From Oscillospiraceae bacterium (lineage in GTDB: Bacteria > Bacillota > Clostridia > Oscillospirales > Oscillospiraceae), in the NCBI GenBank assembly GCA_910575505.1, contig CAJTFK010000005.1, forward strand, positions 1 to 64,000: a stretch of DNA of 64,000 nt. The letters run 5' to 3'. The notes below the pieces were generated by a model, which was given only the letters and a program-made list of their open reading frames with translations, made no database searches and was not told the DNA's origin. Position numbers and translations under genes: made by a program. Below, one piece after another: positions 35,884-43,466 of the stretch (positions within the stretch are counted from its first letter, which is position 1; the number at the start of each line of letters is the position of its first letter).

Positions 35884-37362
35884 TCAGCCAGGGGCCGACA
35901 CCTCAACCAGATAGCCCCGTTCGCCGCCGGAGGCCCGGAATACCGCGCCGGGGCGCAGCAGCACCGCCTGTCCCGCAGGCACCAGATTCCCGCCGGGAGA
36001 GGTCATGCCCTGAATCCGGTGGTTCACCAGCAGCCAGCGGCCCTGATATTTGCAGATGTAAGCCTGCAAATCCCGGTCCGCCTTCTCGTCGGGGAACGCG
36101 TCGGCCTGGACGTGCCACCTGAACAGGGGCATGTTGTGGTACACGTCCACCTCCCCCGCCGGCATCCACTGGCCCGTCCGGCCCCGGAGGGGGCTTTTCA
36201 GCCGCAGCCGCAGGATGTTTTCCTTTTTCACCCGGGTGCCGCAGAAGGGGCATACCGGGCGCTTCGGGTCGTGGAGGATGAACCACCGGGCGGCGCAGTC
36301 CGGGTTCTCGCAGGGATGGAGCAGATCCCAGGTCTTCACCAGTCCCTTCTCCCACTCCAGGGCGGTGGGCCGGGCGTTGGGATGATGGAGCCCGTCCACA
36401 AAAGCCCGGAGAAACAGGTCTGCCAGAATGGGACCCAGGTCCCGGATGGTCAGATACAGGTCCGGAGGCCGGTTGCTGGTGTCATGAGGGTCCTCGATAA
36501 AGGTGGCCCTGGGGCCGAAGGCCAGATAGTCATCCTCCTCCGGGGAGCTGGCGGAGTAGATTTTCGGTCCCTCCAGAGGATGGCGCATCAGTAAATACTC
36601 ATACAGCAGCACCGCCAGAGCGTGGAGATCCGTATAGGAGCTGGGCAGCTTCCGGCCCGGATCGCCGGTGGGCAGATCCAGAGTCTCCAGCACCTCCGGG
36701 GCGATGTAGCCGTGGGTGCCCACCACCTCCGGCGGAAACAGCCCCGGCACCACCAGCGAATCAATGTCAATGACCACACAGCCGCCGCTTTTGGGGTCAA
36801 TCAGCACATTGTTGCAGCTGAGGTCCGAGTGGGCCAGTCCTGCCTGGTGCATCCTTCGGACGGCCCGGGCCAGGGTAATGGACATCCGGAGCATCGCCCG
36901 GAAATCCCCAATCTCCTCCGGTTCTAAATATTGCCGGTTTCGGGCCGAGGTAAACCATTTACTCCGCTTGTCCTTCCCCTTCAGGGGGAGCCGGGCGGAC
37001 GCATCCTCGGTAAAAAAGAAATTGGAGGGATAGGCCGGGCAGACAATGCCGAACTCCGGAGACCGGACAATGGCTGTGGGCCAGCAGAATTTTGTGGAGA
37101 AATACGCCGCCATGGCCTCGCTGCTGCCGGGCGCGCCTCCCGCCGCCTCGGAGCGGGTGGGGTTGTATTTGCCGATGATGGCCTCCAGCCGCCGGCGGGT
37201 GTCCGGGTCGGCGGCCACCGCCGGATTGTTGAAAAACTGGACCACATAGGACTTGTCCGGAGCAAAGTAGGTATACTTCATGCCGCCCCGGGGCGGGTCC
37301 TCCGTAATGACATAAGGAAGCCGCCGGCCGTCCGCCAGCGTCGCTTCCGCAATCGTCCCCAT
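35884..37362 (-). CDS. Ter-associated protein kinase with zinc ribbon and C-terminal beta domain
   Basis: A protein of 492 residues forming the kinase of the TerY-phosphorylation triad. The kinase-like domain (about 1-345) shows HSDLSCNN (catalytic Asp180, Asn185), DIDS in the DFG position (199-202) and GTHGYIAPE. A four-cysteine zinc ribbon follows (Cys351, Cys356, Cys371, Cys374). The last 115 residues are beta-rich (RWHVQADAFPD, GRYLLVNHRI-like) and may bind partner or peptide. The normal Gly-rich loop is not obvious, as in other ter kinases. The stop of the phosphatase gene lies 13 bp upstream. Confidence 0.88.
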   Translation of the reverse strand: MGTIAEATLADGRRLPYVITEDPPRGGMKYTYFAPDKSYVVQFFNNPAVAADPDTRRRLEAIIGKYNPTRSEAAGGAPGSSEAMAAYFSTKFCWPTAIVRSPEFGIVCPAYPSNFFFTEDASARLPLKGKDKRSKWFTSARNRQYLEPEEIGDFRAMLRMSITLARAVRRMHQAGLAHSDLSCNNVLIDPKSGGCVVIDIDSLVVPGLFPPEVVGTHGYIAPEVLETLDLPTGDPGRKLPSSYTDLHALAVLLYEYLLMRHPLEGPKIYSASSPEEDDYLAFGPRATFIEDPHDTSNRPPDLYLTIRDLGPILADLFLRAFVDGLHHPNARPTALEWEKGLVKTWDLLHPCENPDCAARWFILHDPKRPVCPFCGTRVKKENILRLRLKSPLRGRTGQWMPAGEVDVYHNMPLFRWHVQADAFPDEKADRDLQAYICKYQGRWLLVNHRIQGMTSPGGNLVPAGQAVLLRPGAVFRASGGERGYLVEVSAPG

Positions 37363-37375
37363 GCTTCTTCCTCCT

Positions 37376-39043
37376 TTATGTCAGCTCCGCAATCACCAGG
37401 GTCCTGTCGTCGAAGGAGCCCCGTTCCACATAGTTGTCCAGCCAGCGTTCCAGACGCCGGGCGGGGTCCGGCAGGGCCAGCTGCTCTTCCAGCTCCGCCC
37501 GCGCCGCGGCCAGGGCGGTGCCGTCCCTCCAGAGGTCCTCCCGGGTCAGCCCGGCGGTCTCCAGGATGCGCCGGGTATAGTGCAGGGGCACCTGAACCCT
37601 CTGGTCGTTCACCCAGGGGTAGCTCAGGGGCTGGGGCAGCTTCCGGCACAGCCGGAGACGCTCCTCCGTCAGCTCGCCCGAGCTCTCTCCCTCCAGAATG
37701 CCGTTGGCCACCAGGTCGAAATACAGCCGCCGCAGCTCCGTTTCATGGGGGAAATAATCGTCAGACACGCCGTCGGTCATCATCAGGAGCAGGTCGGACC
37801 GGCTCCAGGAGAGCTTCGTCCGGCTCTGCAGGGCCTCCAGAGAGGACATCTTCGGGGAAACCAAAAATTCCGTCTCCCCGGAAAATTCCCCGCTGTCCGC
37901 TGTCCCCATCAGCCTCACCGACCCCTCGAAGGGCCCCTTTCGGTCCACCAGGGCAATCATGCCGTCCCCCACCTGGCAGGAAATCACCAGCCGTCCCCCC
38001 GCTCCGGAGGGAATGACCACCGTCACCAGCAGCGTGGCGGAGAGGTCCCGCAGCTCCAGAGGCCGGCCCAGAACCGCCTCATAGGCCGGGGCGTTGACCC
38101 GCGTGTAAAAAGCGGACTCCACGGCCTCCCGCGCCTTCAGCACCGACCGCTGCACCGCCCCGGCCAGAGCGGTACAGGCTGCCATGCAGCGGGGCTCTCC
38201 GATGTCCAGGGCAGCGTCCGCCGCCAGAGCCGGGGTCCACAGGCCTTCCAGCTCCCGGCGGAGACAGCCTGCCGCCGCCCGGCAGGATTCCCTGGCCCCG
38301 ATGCGTGAGAACCTTTTCGAGCCCGCCCCGTCGGACACCGCCGCAAACAGCAGATTCTGAAAGCCGGACACCTCATACCAATCGTCGCAGTTGGTGCCCT
38401 CGTGCTTGTGCTTCTTCCCCCGAACCCGGGCGGCGGTCACCACGCCGCCGCCGTATTTCTGATACAGCCGCAGTGTCTCAGGGGCCGGTTCCGGCTCCTC
38501 CGCCGGAACCGGCAGATACTTCCACAGGGACGCCGTGTGTCCTGTCACCGCCTCGTTGCTCAGCGGTTTTTTTGCTTCTGCCCCGGCATTCGCCGGGACA
38601 GCTTCCTCTTCTTTGGATTCCATTTCGGCGGAGGGTGAAACGACGGCTTCTGTTTCAGCTTTCTCTTCTTGGAATCCCGTTTCGGTCAGAGCCGAACCGG
38701 CAGTCTCTGTTTCGGCTTCCTCTTTTTTGGGTTCCGTTTCAGCCTCAGCTGAAACGGCGGCTTCTGTTTCAGTTTTCTCTTCTTGGGGTCCCGTTTCGGT
38801 CAGAGCCGAACCGGCAGTCTCTGTTTCGGCTCCCTCTTTTTTGGGGTCCATTTCGGCGGAGGGTGAAACGGCGGCTTCCAGCTCAGAGCCGCCTGCCTCT
38901 GTCCTTGGACGAACCGGGGCAGGCCCGTCCCTCCCGGCCGGGGCGGGCAGGCGCTCCGGCTCCAACGGCTCCGGCAGGTATGCCCTCTCTCCGGCAGTCT
39001 CCGGCTTCCATACCCGGCCCGGTCCCATTTGATATTCCTCCAT
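37376..39043 (-). CDS. PP2C-type Ser/Thr phosphatase with acidic repeat linker
   Basis: A protein of 555 residues. Residues about 50-190 are a Glu/Thr/Ala-rich low-complexity linker holding a 38-residue tandem repeat. The PP2C domain runs from about 200: NCDDWYEV (Asp220, Asp221), AVSDGAGS (Asp238), MMTDGVSDDYF and the final SFDDRTLVIA, which supply the metal-binding Asp residues. It should reverse phosphorylation by the kinase encoded next. The ATG at 39043 follows GGAGGCGG. In ter systems this phosphatase, the kinase and TerY form a fixed signalling triad. The gene starts 13 bp after terY. Confidence 0.92.
   Translation of the reverse strand: MEEYQMGPGRVWKPETAGERAYLPEPLEPERLPAPAGRDGPAPVRPRTEAGGSELEAAVSPSAEMDPKKEGAETETAGSALTETGPQEEKTETEAAVSAEAETEPKKEEAETETAGSALTETGFQEEKAETEAVVSPSAEMESKEEEAVPANAGAEAKKPLSNEAVTGHTASLWKYLPVPAEEPEPAPETLRLYQKYGGGVVTAARVRGKKHKHEGTNCDDWYEVSGFQNLLFAAVSDGAGSKRFSRIGARESCRAAAGCLRRELEGLWTPALAADAALDIGEPRCMAACTALAGAVQRSVLKAREAVESAFYTRVNAPAYEAVLGRPLELRDLSATLLVTVVIPSGAGGRLVISCQVGDGMIALVDRKGPFEGSVRLMGTADSGEFSGETEFLVSPKMSSLEALQSRTKLSWSRSDLLLMMTDGVSDDYFPHETELRRLYFDLVANGILEGESSGELTEERLRLCRKLPQPLSYPWVNDQRVQVPLHYTRRILETAGLTREDLWRDGTALAAARAELEEQLALPDPARRLERWLDNYVERGSFDDRTLVIAELT
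38600..38890 (-). repeat. 114-bp tandem repeat inside the phosphatase linker
   Basis: Two nearly identical units with a 114-bp period (for example TTCTCTTCTT at 38661 and again at 38775) encode ETETAGSALTETG-type segments; diverged partial units flank them. The repeat keeps the reading frame and so can vary linker length by slippage. Confidence 0.8.
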
Positions 39044-39056
39044 TATCCGCCTCCCT

Positions 39057-39704
39057 CTATGGGACAATCACGAAGCCATCCGGCGGAGGCGGCAGCTCGA
39101 TGGCCGCACCGGGCCGGGCATCCAGGCTCTTGGAGGACATTTTGATAGACCCGGAGACCCAGGCAAAAAACCGGGCCATGTCTCCGGCGGAGAGGGTATT
39201 CATCATCAGCACGTTTTCCGTAATCTGCCGGAGATAGGTGGTGTCCGCCCGGGACCCGGCGGCGCAGGCCACAATGTTGGCGGCCTTCATCCCCTTCAGT
39301 GCCCGGGCCGCCTGCCCGAAAGCCTCCACATCCGTAGGGGCTCCGTCGGTGAGGATAAACACCAGAGGCCTCCAGTCCCCCTTCTGAGTCTCGCTGGACT
39401 TGCGGACCTCGCTGTTCACGCACTCCATCAGCACGTTCAGCGCACCCCCCAGGGCGGTGGCGCCGCTGGCCTTCAGCTCCGGCTCCTGGAACTGCATCAG
39501 CTCCGTCAGGGGAATCACCTGCCGGGCGGAGCTGTCGAAGGTGATGACGGAGAGATACGCCGTTTCCAGCGCCTGGGGGTCCCCCTTCAGCTCGGACAGC
39601 AGCGCTTTCACACCCTGGCGCACCGCCTCAATGGGCTCCCCCATCATAGACCCGGAGCAATCCAGCAGCAGATAAACCGGCAGTCTGCGAATATAATCTG
39701 ACAT
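39057..39704 (-). CDS. terY: TerY von Willebrand factor A domain protein
   Basis: A vWA protein of 215 residues with the complete MIDAS site: DCSGS (Asp15, Ser17, Ser19), the Thr in SGATALGGAL and the Asp in FILTDGAPTD. It is expected to bind a divalent metal and assemble Ter proteins in the cytosol. It is the first gene of the ter operon, with AAAGGAG before the ATG and a promoter at 39778-39806. The C terminus is Pro-rich. Confidence 0.93.
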   Translation of the reverse strand: MSDYIRRLPVYLLLDCSGSMMGEPIEAVRQGVKALLSELKGDPQALETAYLSVITFDSSARQVIPLTELMQFQEPELKASGATALGGALNVLMECVNSEVRKSSETQKGDWRPLVFILTDGAPTDVEAFGQAARALKGMKAANIVACAAGSRADTTYLRQITENVLMMNTLSAGDMARFFAWVSGSIKMSSKSLDARPGAAIELPPPPDGFVIVP

Positions 39705-39777
39705 ACATTCTGTCTCCTTTGTAGGTTATGGAGTGTCCCCTGTCCGGAGCAGAGGCCCGGACTGAAACTTACCCGTT

Positions 39778-39806
39778 ATTGTAGCACGAGCAGCCGGTTT
39801 TGACAA
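39778..39806 (-). promoter_or_regulatory. Promoter of the ter operon
   Basis: On the minus strand, TTGTCA, a 17-nt spacer, then TACAAT (both 5 of 6 to consensus). It lies about 75 nt before the terY start and would drive the 15-kb operon down to 24391. No strong terminator is seen inside. Confidence 0.75.
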
Positions 39807-39882
39807 GGGTCCTCCGGGAACTGTACGCCCCATTTTTACATGCGTCCCGCCGCCTCCGGCACCTGGGGAGACGAATGCCAGC

Positions 39883-40050
39883 TCAGTCCTCCGGTCTCCT
39901 TATCTGTCCCTGATGTACGTTCCTGTTCCCGGGGTCCCCCATCGCCTCTCCTGCCTCCAGCCCCGCCATAAAAATCAGCACCTTCAGCACCTGTTCCGGC
40001 GGCAGCTCGGTGATCTTCCGGATTGCCGCGGCCCGCTCCGCCCCTTCCAT
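39883..40050 (-). CDS. Small protein divergent to an XRE regulator
   Basis: A small protein of 55 residues (MEGAERAAAIRKITELPPEQ ... VLIFMAGLEAG ... RRPED). The ATG at 40050 has AAAGGGGG 7 nt before it; an ATG six codons upstream is possible. The helical core KITELPPEQVLKVLIFMAGLE recalls small helical proteins in prophage immunity regions. It diverges from the XRE gene across an intergenic region with two palindromes, so both may be controlled by that regulator. Function unknown. Confidence 0.6.
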   Translation of the reverse strand: MEGAERAAAIRKITELPPEQVLKVLIFMAGLEAGEAMGDPGNRNVHQGQIRRPED

Positions 40051-40105
40051 AGGAAATCCCCCTTTCATTTCTTAAACAAATTAAGATTATCATAAATTAC
40101 TTATG

Positions 40106-40138
40106 TTGTCAATGAGACAAACTTGACTTATTTAAGTC
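40106..40138. promoter_or_regulatory. Two palindromic operators before the XRE gene
   Basis: TTGTC-N5-GACAA (40106-40120) and GACTTA-TT-TAAGTC (40125-40138). The second overlaps the -35 box of the XRE promoter, as expected for autoregulation, and both lie in the divergent region shared with the 55-residue gene. Confidence 0.6.
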
Positions 40139-40151
40139 TTCTTGTTATTCT
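40123..40151 (+). promoter_or_regulatory. Promoter of the XRE regulator gene
   Basis: TTGACT, a 17-nt spacer, then TATTCT, 23 nt before the ATG at 40175. Confidence 0.6.
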
Positions 40152-40174
40152 ATAAAATTACAGGAGGTGTGGCC

Positions 40175-40543
40175 ATGAATCAGTGTGACCGGATCAGGCT
40201 GATCCTACAGGAAAATAAATTGAAGCAGAAGGACCTGGCGGCTGAAATCGGGGTGACCGAAAGTTATATTTCCGTTCTTCTGAAGAAGCCGGAAATACGC
40301 CTCTCCCGCTCCATCGCGGTGCTGATTGAGGAAAAATATGGATACCGCGCCGAATGGGTGCTGAACGGCAGCGAACCCAGATTCAGGCAGAGCGGCGGAA
40401 GAGAACCGCTGTCCGAGCTCCACCGGAAGGCCCTGGCCCGGCTGGAAAAAATGAACGGCGCCCAGGTGAAGGCGGTCCTCGCCTTCATCAACTCCCTGGA
40501 CGACATTGAAAAGGCGCTGACCGGACGAGGCGGCAGCGCCTGA
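40175..40543 (+). CDS. XRE-family transcriptional regulator
   Basis: A helix-turn-helix protein of 122 residues. The XRE domain covers about 1-65 (LKQKDLAAEIGVTESYISVLLKK), and the C-terminal half is helical (ELHRKALARLEKMNGAQVKA ... FINSLDDIEKALTG) and may mediate dimerisation. CAGGAGG precedes the ATG. It is divergent to a small gene with palindromes between, a pattern of phage repressors or small addiction systems. It ends 29 bp before a hairpin. Confidence 0.88.
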   Translation: MNQCDRIRLILQENKLKQKDLAAEIGVTESYISVLLKKPEIRLSRSIAVLIEEKYGYRAEWVLNGSEPRFRQSGGREPLSELHRKALARLEKMNGAQVKAVLAFINSLDDIEKALTGRGGSA

Positions 40544-40572
40544 AAAACGGCGCAAAGGGCGATGATTAAAAA

Positions 40573-40602
40573 CGAAAGGGACCCCCTGCGGGGTCCCTTT
40601 CG
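40573..40602. terminator. Hairpin terminator after the XRE gene
   Basis: A 13-bp perfect stem CGAAAGGGACCCC/GGGGTCCCTTTCG closes on CTGC. It resembles the hairpin at 11306-11334. A T-rich tract follows only loosely. Confidence 0.65.
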
Positions 40603-40738
40603 GGCTGTCCTCCCTTTTGAAGCATGGAGGATACCGGTTTTCCGGAAATTTGATTCGTGCTTTTGCGTTTTTCACACTTTTTCCCGCTTTTCGCACTTCT
40701 TCGCGCTTCAGCTTCGGCCATGGAGGGCGCTCCCTCCG

Positions 40739-42202
40739 TCAGGCAACGGGAACGGCCAGCACCTGGCCAATCTGAATCATCTCAGGATCTTTGATTACAG
40801 CCTTGTTCAGCTCATAAATCTCGGTCCAGCGCGCGCCGTGGCCGTAGAGCCGATAGGCGATGTTCCACAGGCAGTCGCCGGCGGCTACGGTGTAGCTGCT
40901 TCGGGCGTCGCTCTGGACAGGAGAGGGGACGGGAGCGGGCTCCGGCTTGGGAAGCGGCGTCACCTCAGTGGGATCGGCGGGGGCCTCGGTATAGCCGGGA
41001 ATGTCCGTGTTGGTCTCCTGGCCCACGGGCTCCGCCGTGTAGTCCTTGGCCAGGTTGGCCTTCAGGGCGGCAAGCTCCGCGTCGGAAAGGCCAATGCCCT
41101 TCACATACTTCTCAGCGGCAGCAGCCAGGTCCACCTTGGTCAGGTCACCGCCCTTGGCGGCGCCGGTGATGGTCTCCAGAATGGAGACGATGTTGCTGGA
41201 CTTCACAGCCTCATACTGCTCGCTGCCCTGTTCCAGGTGGTAGTAATTCTCGTAAGTAACCATGTAGTCGGCCACCACCTCGTCCAGGCTGCCGCCCATC
41301 AGGCAGGCCAGCAGTGCGGAGACGAAGCCGGCCCGGTCCTTGCCCTCGGTGCAGTGGACCAGATAGGGTCCCTCATTGGCGGCGAAGAACCTGAGACCCT
41401 CGGCCAGTCCCTTCTGGAAGTCGGCGGCGGTGAAGTCCACGCCCAGGTTCAGGGCCTTCACCTGACCCTCCTTGTAAAGTCCGGCGTAATAGGGGGAGTC
41501 AAAGCCCTCGGCGGCGATGTAGCCGTCGATGTCCTCGTTGGAGTCGGCCAGGTTCATCACGGCCTGAATGCCGTTGGCCTCGGCAAAATTGTCGGCGTAG
41601 GCGGCCCGGCCCAGCTCATTGTTCACGGGGCTGCTGCTGCGGAACAGGGCGTTTTCGCCCAGGTCTCCGGCGGAGATGCCGCGGAAATTGGCGAACACCT
41701 GGTCGGAGGCATAGTCGCTCCGCTCGTTGGTCCGCTCCAGCTGGTGAATCAGATACTGATCCCGGTAGCCGCCCTTCTCGCCCATGGCGATGGAGACGGT
41801 GATGTCCTCGATGGACTTGCCCTCGGGGAACTTCCAGGTATAGGTCCCGTCTTCAGCGGTCTCCTTGACGGCCAGCTCGTTGGTGGTGGCGAAGTCGCCC
41901 ATGTTGACGGCCACAATCAGCACGCCGCCGCTGTCCCGGGCCACCAGCTCGCCGGTGTCCACGTCGGAATAGTTGGTGCACAGGGGAATCTGGAGCTCCT
42001 TGCCGTTTACCTTCACCGCCAGCACATCGCCATAGGCAAAGCCCGCCTCCTGGAGCTTGGCCGGGTCGATGTCCAGAACAATGTTGCCGTACTTCTGGAT
42101 TTCGGTGACGCCGCCCTCAAAGACGGCCTCCTCCGCCGAGACGCTGAGGGTCAGGCTGAGAGCCAGCACCAGCGCCAGCAGCAGGGAACCTGCTTTTTTC
42201 AT
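40739..42202 (-). CDS. Secreted tyrosine phosphatase with fluorinase-like barrel and LysM domain
   Basis: An exported protein of 487 residues. A signal peptide covers 1-23 (ending VSA). Residues about 30-115 (VTEIQKYGNIVLDIDPAKL, GELVARDSGGVLIVAVNMG) look like the C-terminal barrel of SAM hydrolases/chlorinases, out of its usual context. A Y_phosphatase3 domain follows (LFRSSSPVNN; active site HCTEGKDRAG with Cys284 and Arg290). A Pro-rich linker leads to a C-terminal LysM (about 437-487: SYTVAAGDCLWNIAYRLYG), which should bind peptidoglycan. The ATG at 42202 follows GAGGAGG. Probably a cell-wall-bound tyrosine or phosphoinositide phosphatase; the substrate is unknown. Confidence 0.88.
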   Translation of the reverse strand: MKKAGSLLLALVLALSLTLSVSAEEAVFEGGVTEIQKYGNIVLDIDPAKLQEAGFAYGDVLAVKVNGKELQIPLCTNYSDVDTGELVARDSGGVLIVAVNMGDFATTNELAVKETAEDGTYTWKFPEGKSIEDITVSIAMGEKGGYRDQYLIHQLERTNERSDYASDQVFANFRGISAGDLGENALFRSSSPVNNELGRAAYADNFAEANGIQAVMNLADSNEDIDGYIAAEGFDSPYYAGLYKEGQVKALNLGVDFTAADFQKGLAEGLRFFAANEGPYLVHCTEGKDRAGFVSALLACLMGGSLDEVVADYMVTYENYYHLEQGSEQYEAVKSSNIVSILETITGAAKGGDLTKVDLAAAAEKYVKGIGLSDAELAALKANLAKDYTAEPVGQETNTDIPGYTEAPADPTEVTPLPKPEPAPVPSPVQSDARSSYTVAAGDCLWNIAYRLYGHGARWTEIYELNKAVIKDPEMIQIGQVLAVPVA

Positions 42203-42385
42203 GCGTTTTCCTCCTCTTTTTGTATGTAAAGTAACGAGAGACCAGCGGCCGGAAAAACCGCTGGTCTTATTGTAGCATTCTGCGCCGGTTTTTTCCAGAG
42301 GAAAGACAAAATTTTTTCCAGGACGGCGGTCCCCCCCCAACAGCCGGGGGCCGGTTCCTCCCCGGATGCCCGGCGGGACGCGGGA

Positions 42386-43000
42386 TCAGCGCTCCCCCGT
42401 CCCCCGTCCCGGCAGAACCAGCTTCATCCGGCAGCAAAGATCGTCCAAATCCCGGTCCGCAGCCGCGGGAACGCGGAGCCTGGCTCCGCAGTCCCGGCAG
42501 ATCAGGTCTATGGCCGACCGGCGGATTTCCATGCCGTACCGGCTGCTGCCGCAGGCGCAGGTGATGCCGCCGGGGCGGGCAGCGATGTCCCGCAACTCGG
42601 AGAGAACCTCATACATGATAATCTGGTCCACGAAGAACTCCTTCTCTCCGTCCCGCTTCTCCTTCTCTGCCAGAATCTCCAGATCCCGCAGCTGCTTTTC
42701 CACCGTCTTCTCAGAGCCGATGAAGCAGCAGAACTGCTTGGTCCGGGCGCAGGCCAGGGCCGTGTCCCCCCGCAGGAGCCGTTCCGGCGGGCAGAGGGCC
42801 GTATGGGTCTCCCCGCAGAGACCGCAGGGCACATAGAGCCGCCAGCGGGTCCCATCAAACGCAATCCGCAGGGCGGATTTTCCGCAGCCGCACGCGACTT
42901 CCCCGCCGGAGGCCTCCAGGCCAAACACCGGCCGGATCCCCATCACCGTCCCGCCGCAGGCGGGGCAGAGATAGCCGAAGGTCCGCATCTCCTCGCTCAT
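42386..43000 (-). CDS. Uncharacterised multi-zinc-ribbon protein
   Basis: A protein of 204 residues rich in paired cysteines: YLCPACGGTV near the N terminus, ACGCGKS, VPCGLCGE, ITCACGSS and LICRDCGARL. These suggest two or three zinc ribbons around a helical middle (EKTVEKQLRDLEILAEKEKR). No enzyme motif is visible. AGAGGAG precedes the ATG at 43000. I know no named family; a role in nucleic acid or protein binding is a guess based on the ribbons alone. Confidence 0.75.
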   Translation of the reverse strand: MSEEMRTFGYLCPACGGTVMGIRPVFGLEASGGEVACGCGKSALRIAFDGTRWRLYVPCGLCGETHTALCPPERLLRGDTALACARTKQFCCFIGSEKTVEKQLRDLEILAEKEKRDGEKEFFVDQIIMYEVLSELRDIAARPGGITCACGSSRYGMEIRRSAIDLICRDCGARLRVPAAADRDLDDLCCRMKLVLPGRGTGER

Positions 43001-43139
43001 ACGCAAAGCTCCTCTTCTCAGGGCGGGGCATCCCCCGCCGGTCACTGTATTCCAGGCCGCCGAAGCCATCGCGGCAGCTGCCGGGCTTCCCGGCAGACAG
43101 GCAGGAAGCCCGCGCCCGTTTTGACGATTGACAGCTGTC

Positions 43140-43300
43140 AGAACCTGTATTCATGGCCGGAGGATGCCGGGTGGGCGGGGATGTTTCCTGCCGTACAGGG
43201 CGATCGTTCGCAGCCCGCGGCTATCCTGACGGAGAAACCGGCGCGGTATGGCGGAAAAAGATGGCTCAGGCTACGTTCAACGGTTGTAAATACAGACTCC
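43140..43300 (-). repeat. Palindromic intergenic repeat, copy 2 (161 bp)
   Basis: Read on the minus strand it aligns along its length with copy 1 at 9986-10153: CTGTATTTACAACCG near one end, CTTTTTCC with CATAC and GCG following, and TCCCCG-CCA-CCGGCATCC before the other inverted end ATACAGGTTCT. The ends are again inverted repeats. It lies intergenically, so the family seems tolerated only outside genes. Confidence 0.75.
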
Positions 43301-43371
43301 TGGAGTATATCATAAATCCGCCGGCCTGTACAGCGTTTTTTGGGATGGCCGCCGGACTCCCTATACAGACG

Positions 43372-43401
43372 GAGACCCTGACCGCCTGCAGTCAGGGTCT
43401 C
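43372..43401. terminator. Hairpin after the symporter gene
   Basis: An 11-bp stem GAGACCCTGAC/GTCAGGGTCTC with an 8-nt loop, 65 bp after the symporter stop on the minus strand. It lacks a strong T-tract. Confidence 0.55.
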
Positions 43402-43466
43402 GCGCCGGCTTTCAGACATTCAGGCAGCCCGGGGCGTTCCTCCGCTTACGCGCCCGGCGGAGACGC

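Larger units (their letters stand above)
43001..43466. other. Intergenic region holding repeat copy 2
   Basis: About 465 bp lie between the zinc-ribbon start and the symporter stop. The region contains the palindromic repeat at 43140-43300 and a hairpin at 43372-43401, and no supported gene. Confidence 0.5.

Noticed and set aside
38600-38890. Regular repeats considered as a CRISPR or minisatellite locus
   Set aside because: They are in-frame coding repeats of the phosphatase linker with no unique spacers.
39057-39704. Reading the ter island as a dedicated tellurite-resistance determinant
   Set aside because: The name is historical. The gene set with kinase, phosphatase and metabolite enzymes points to a broader stress system, and terB and terC are not seen.
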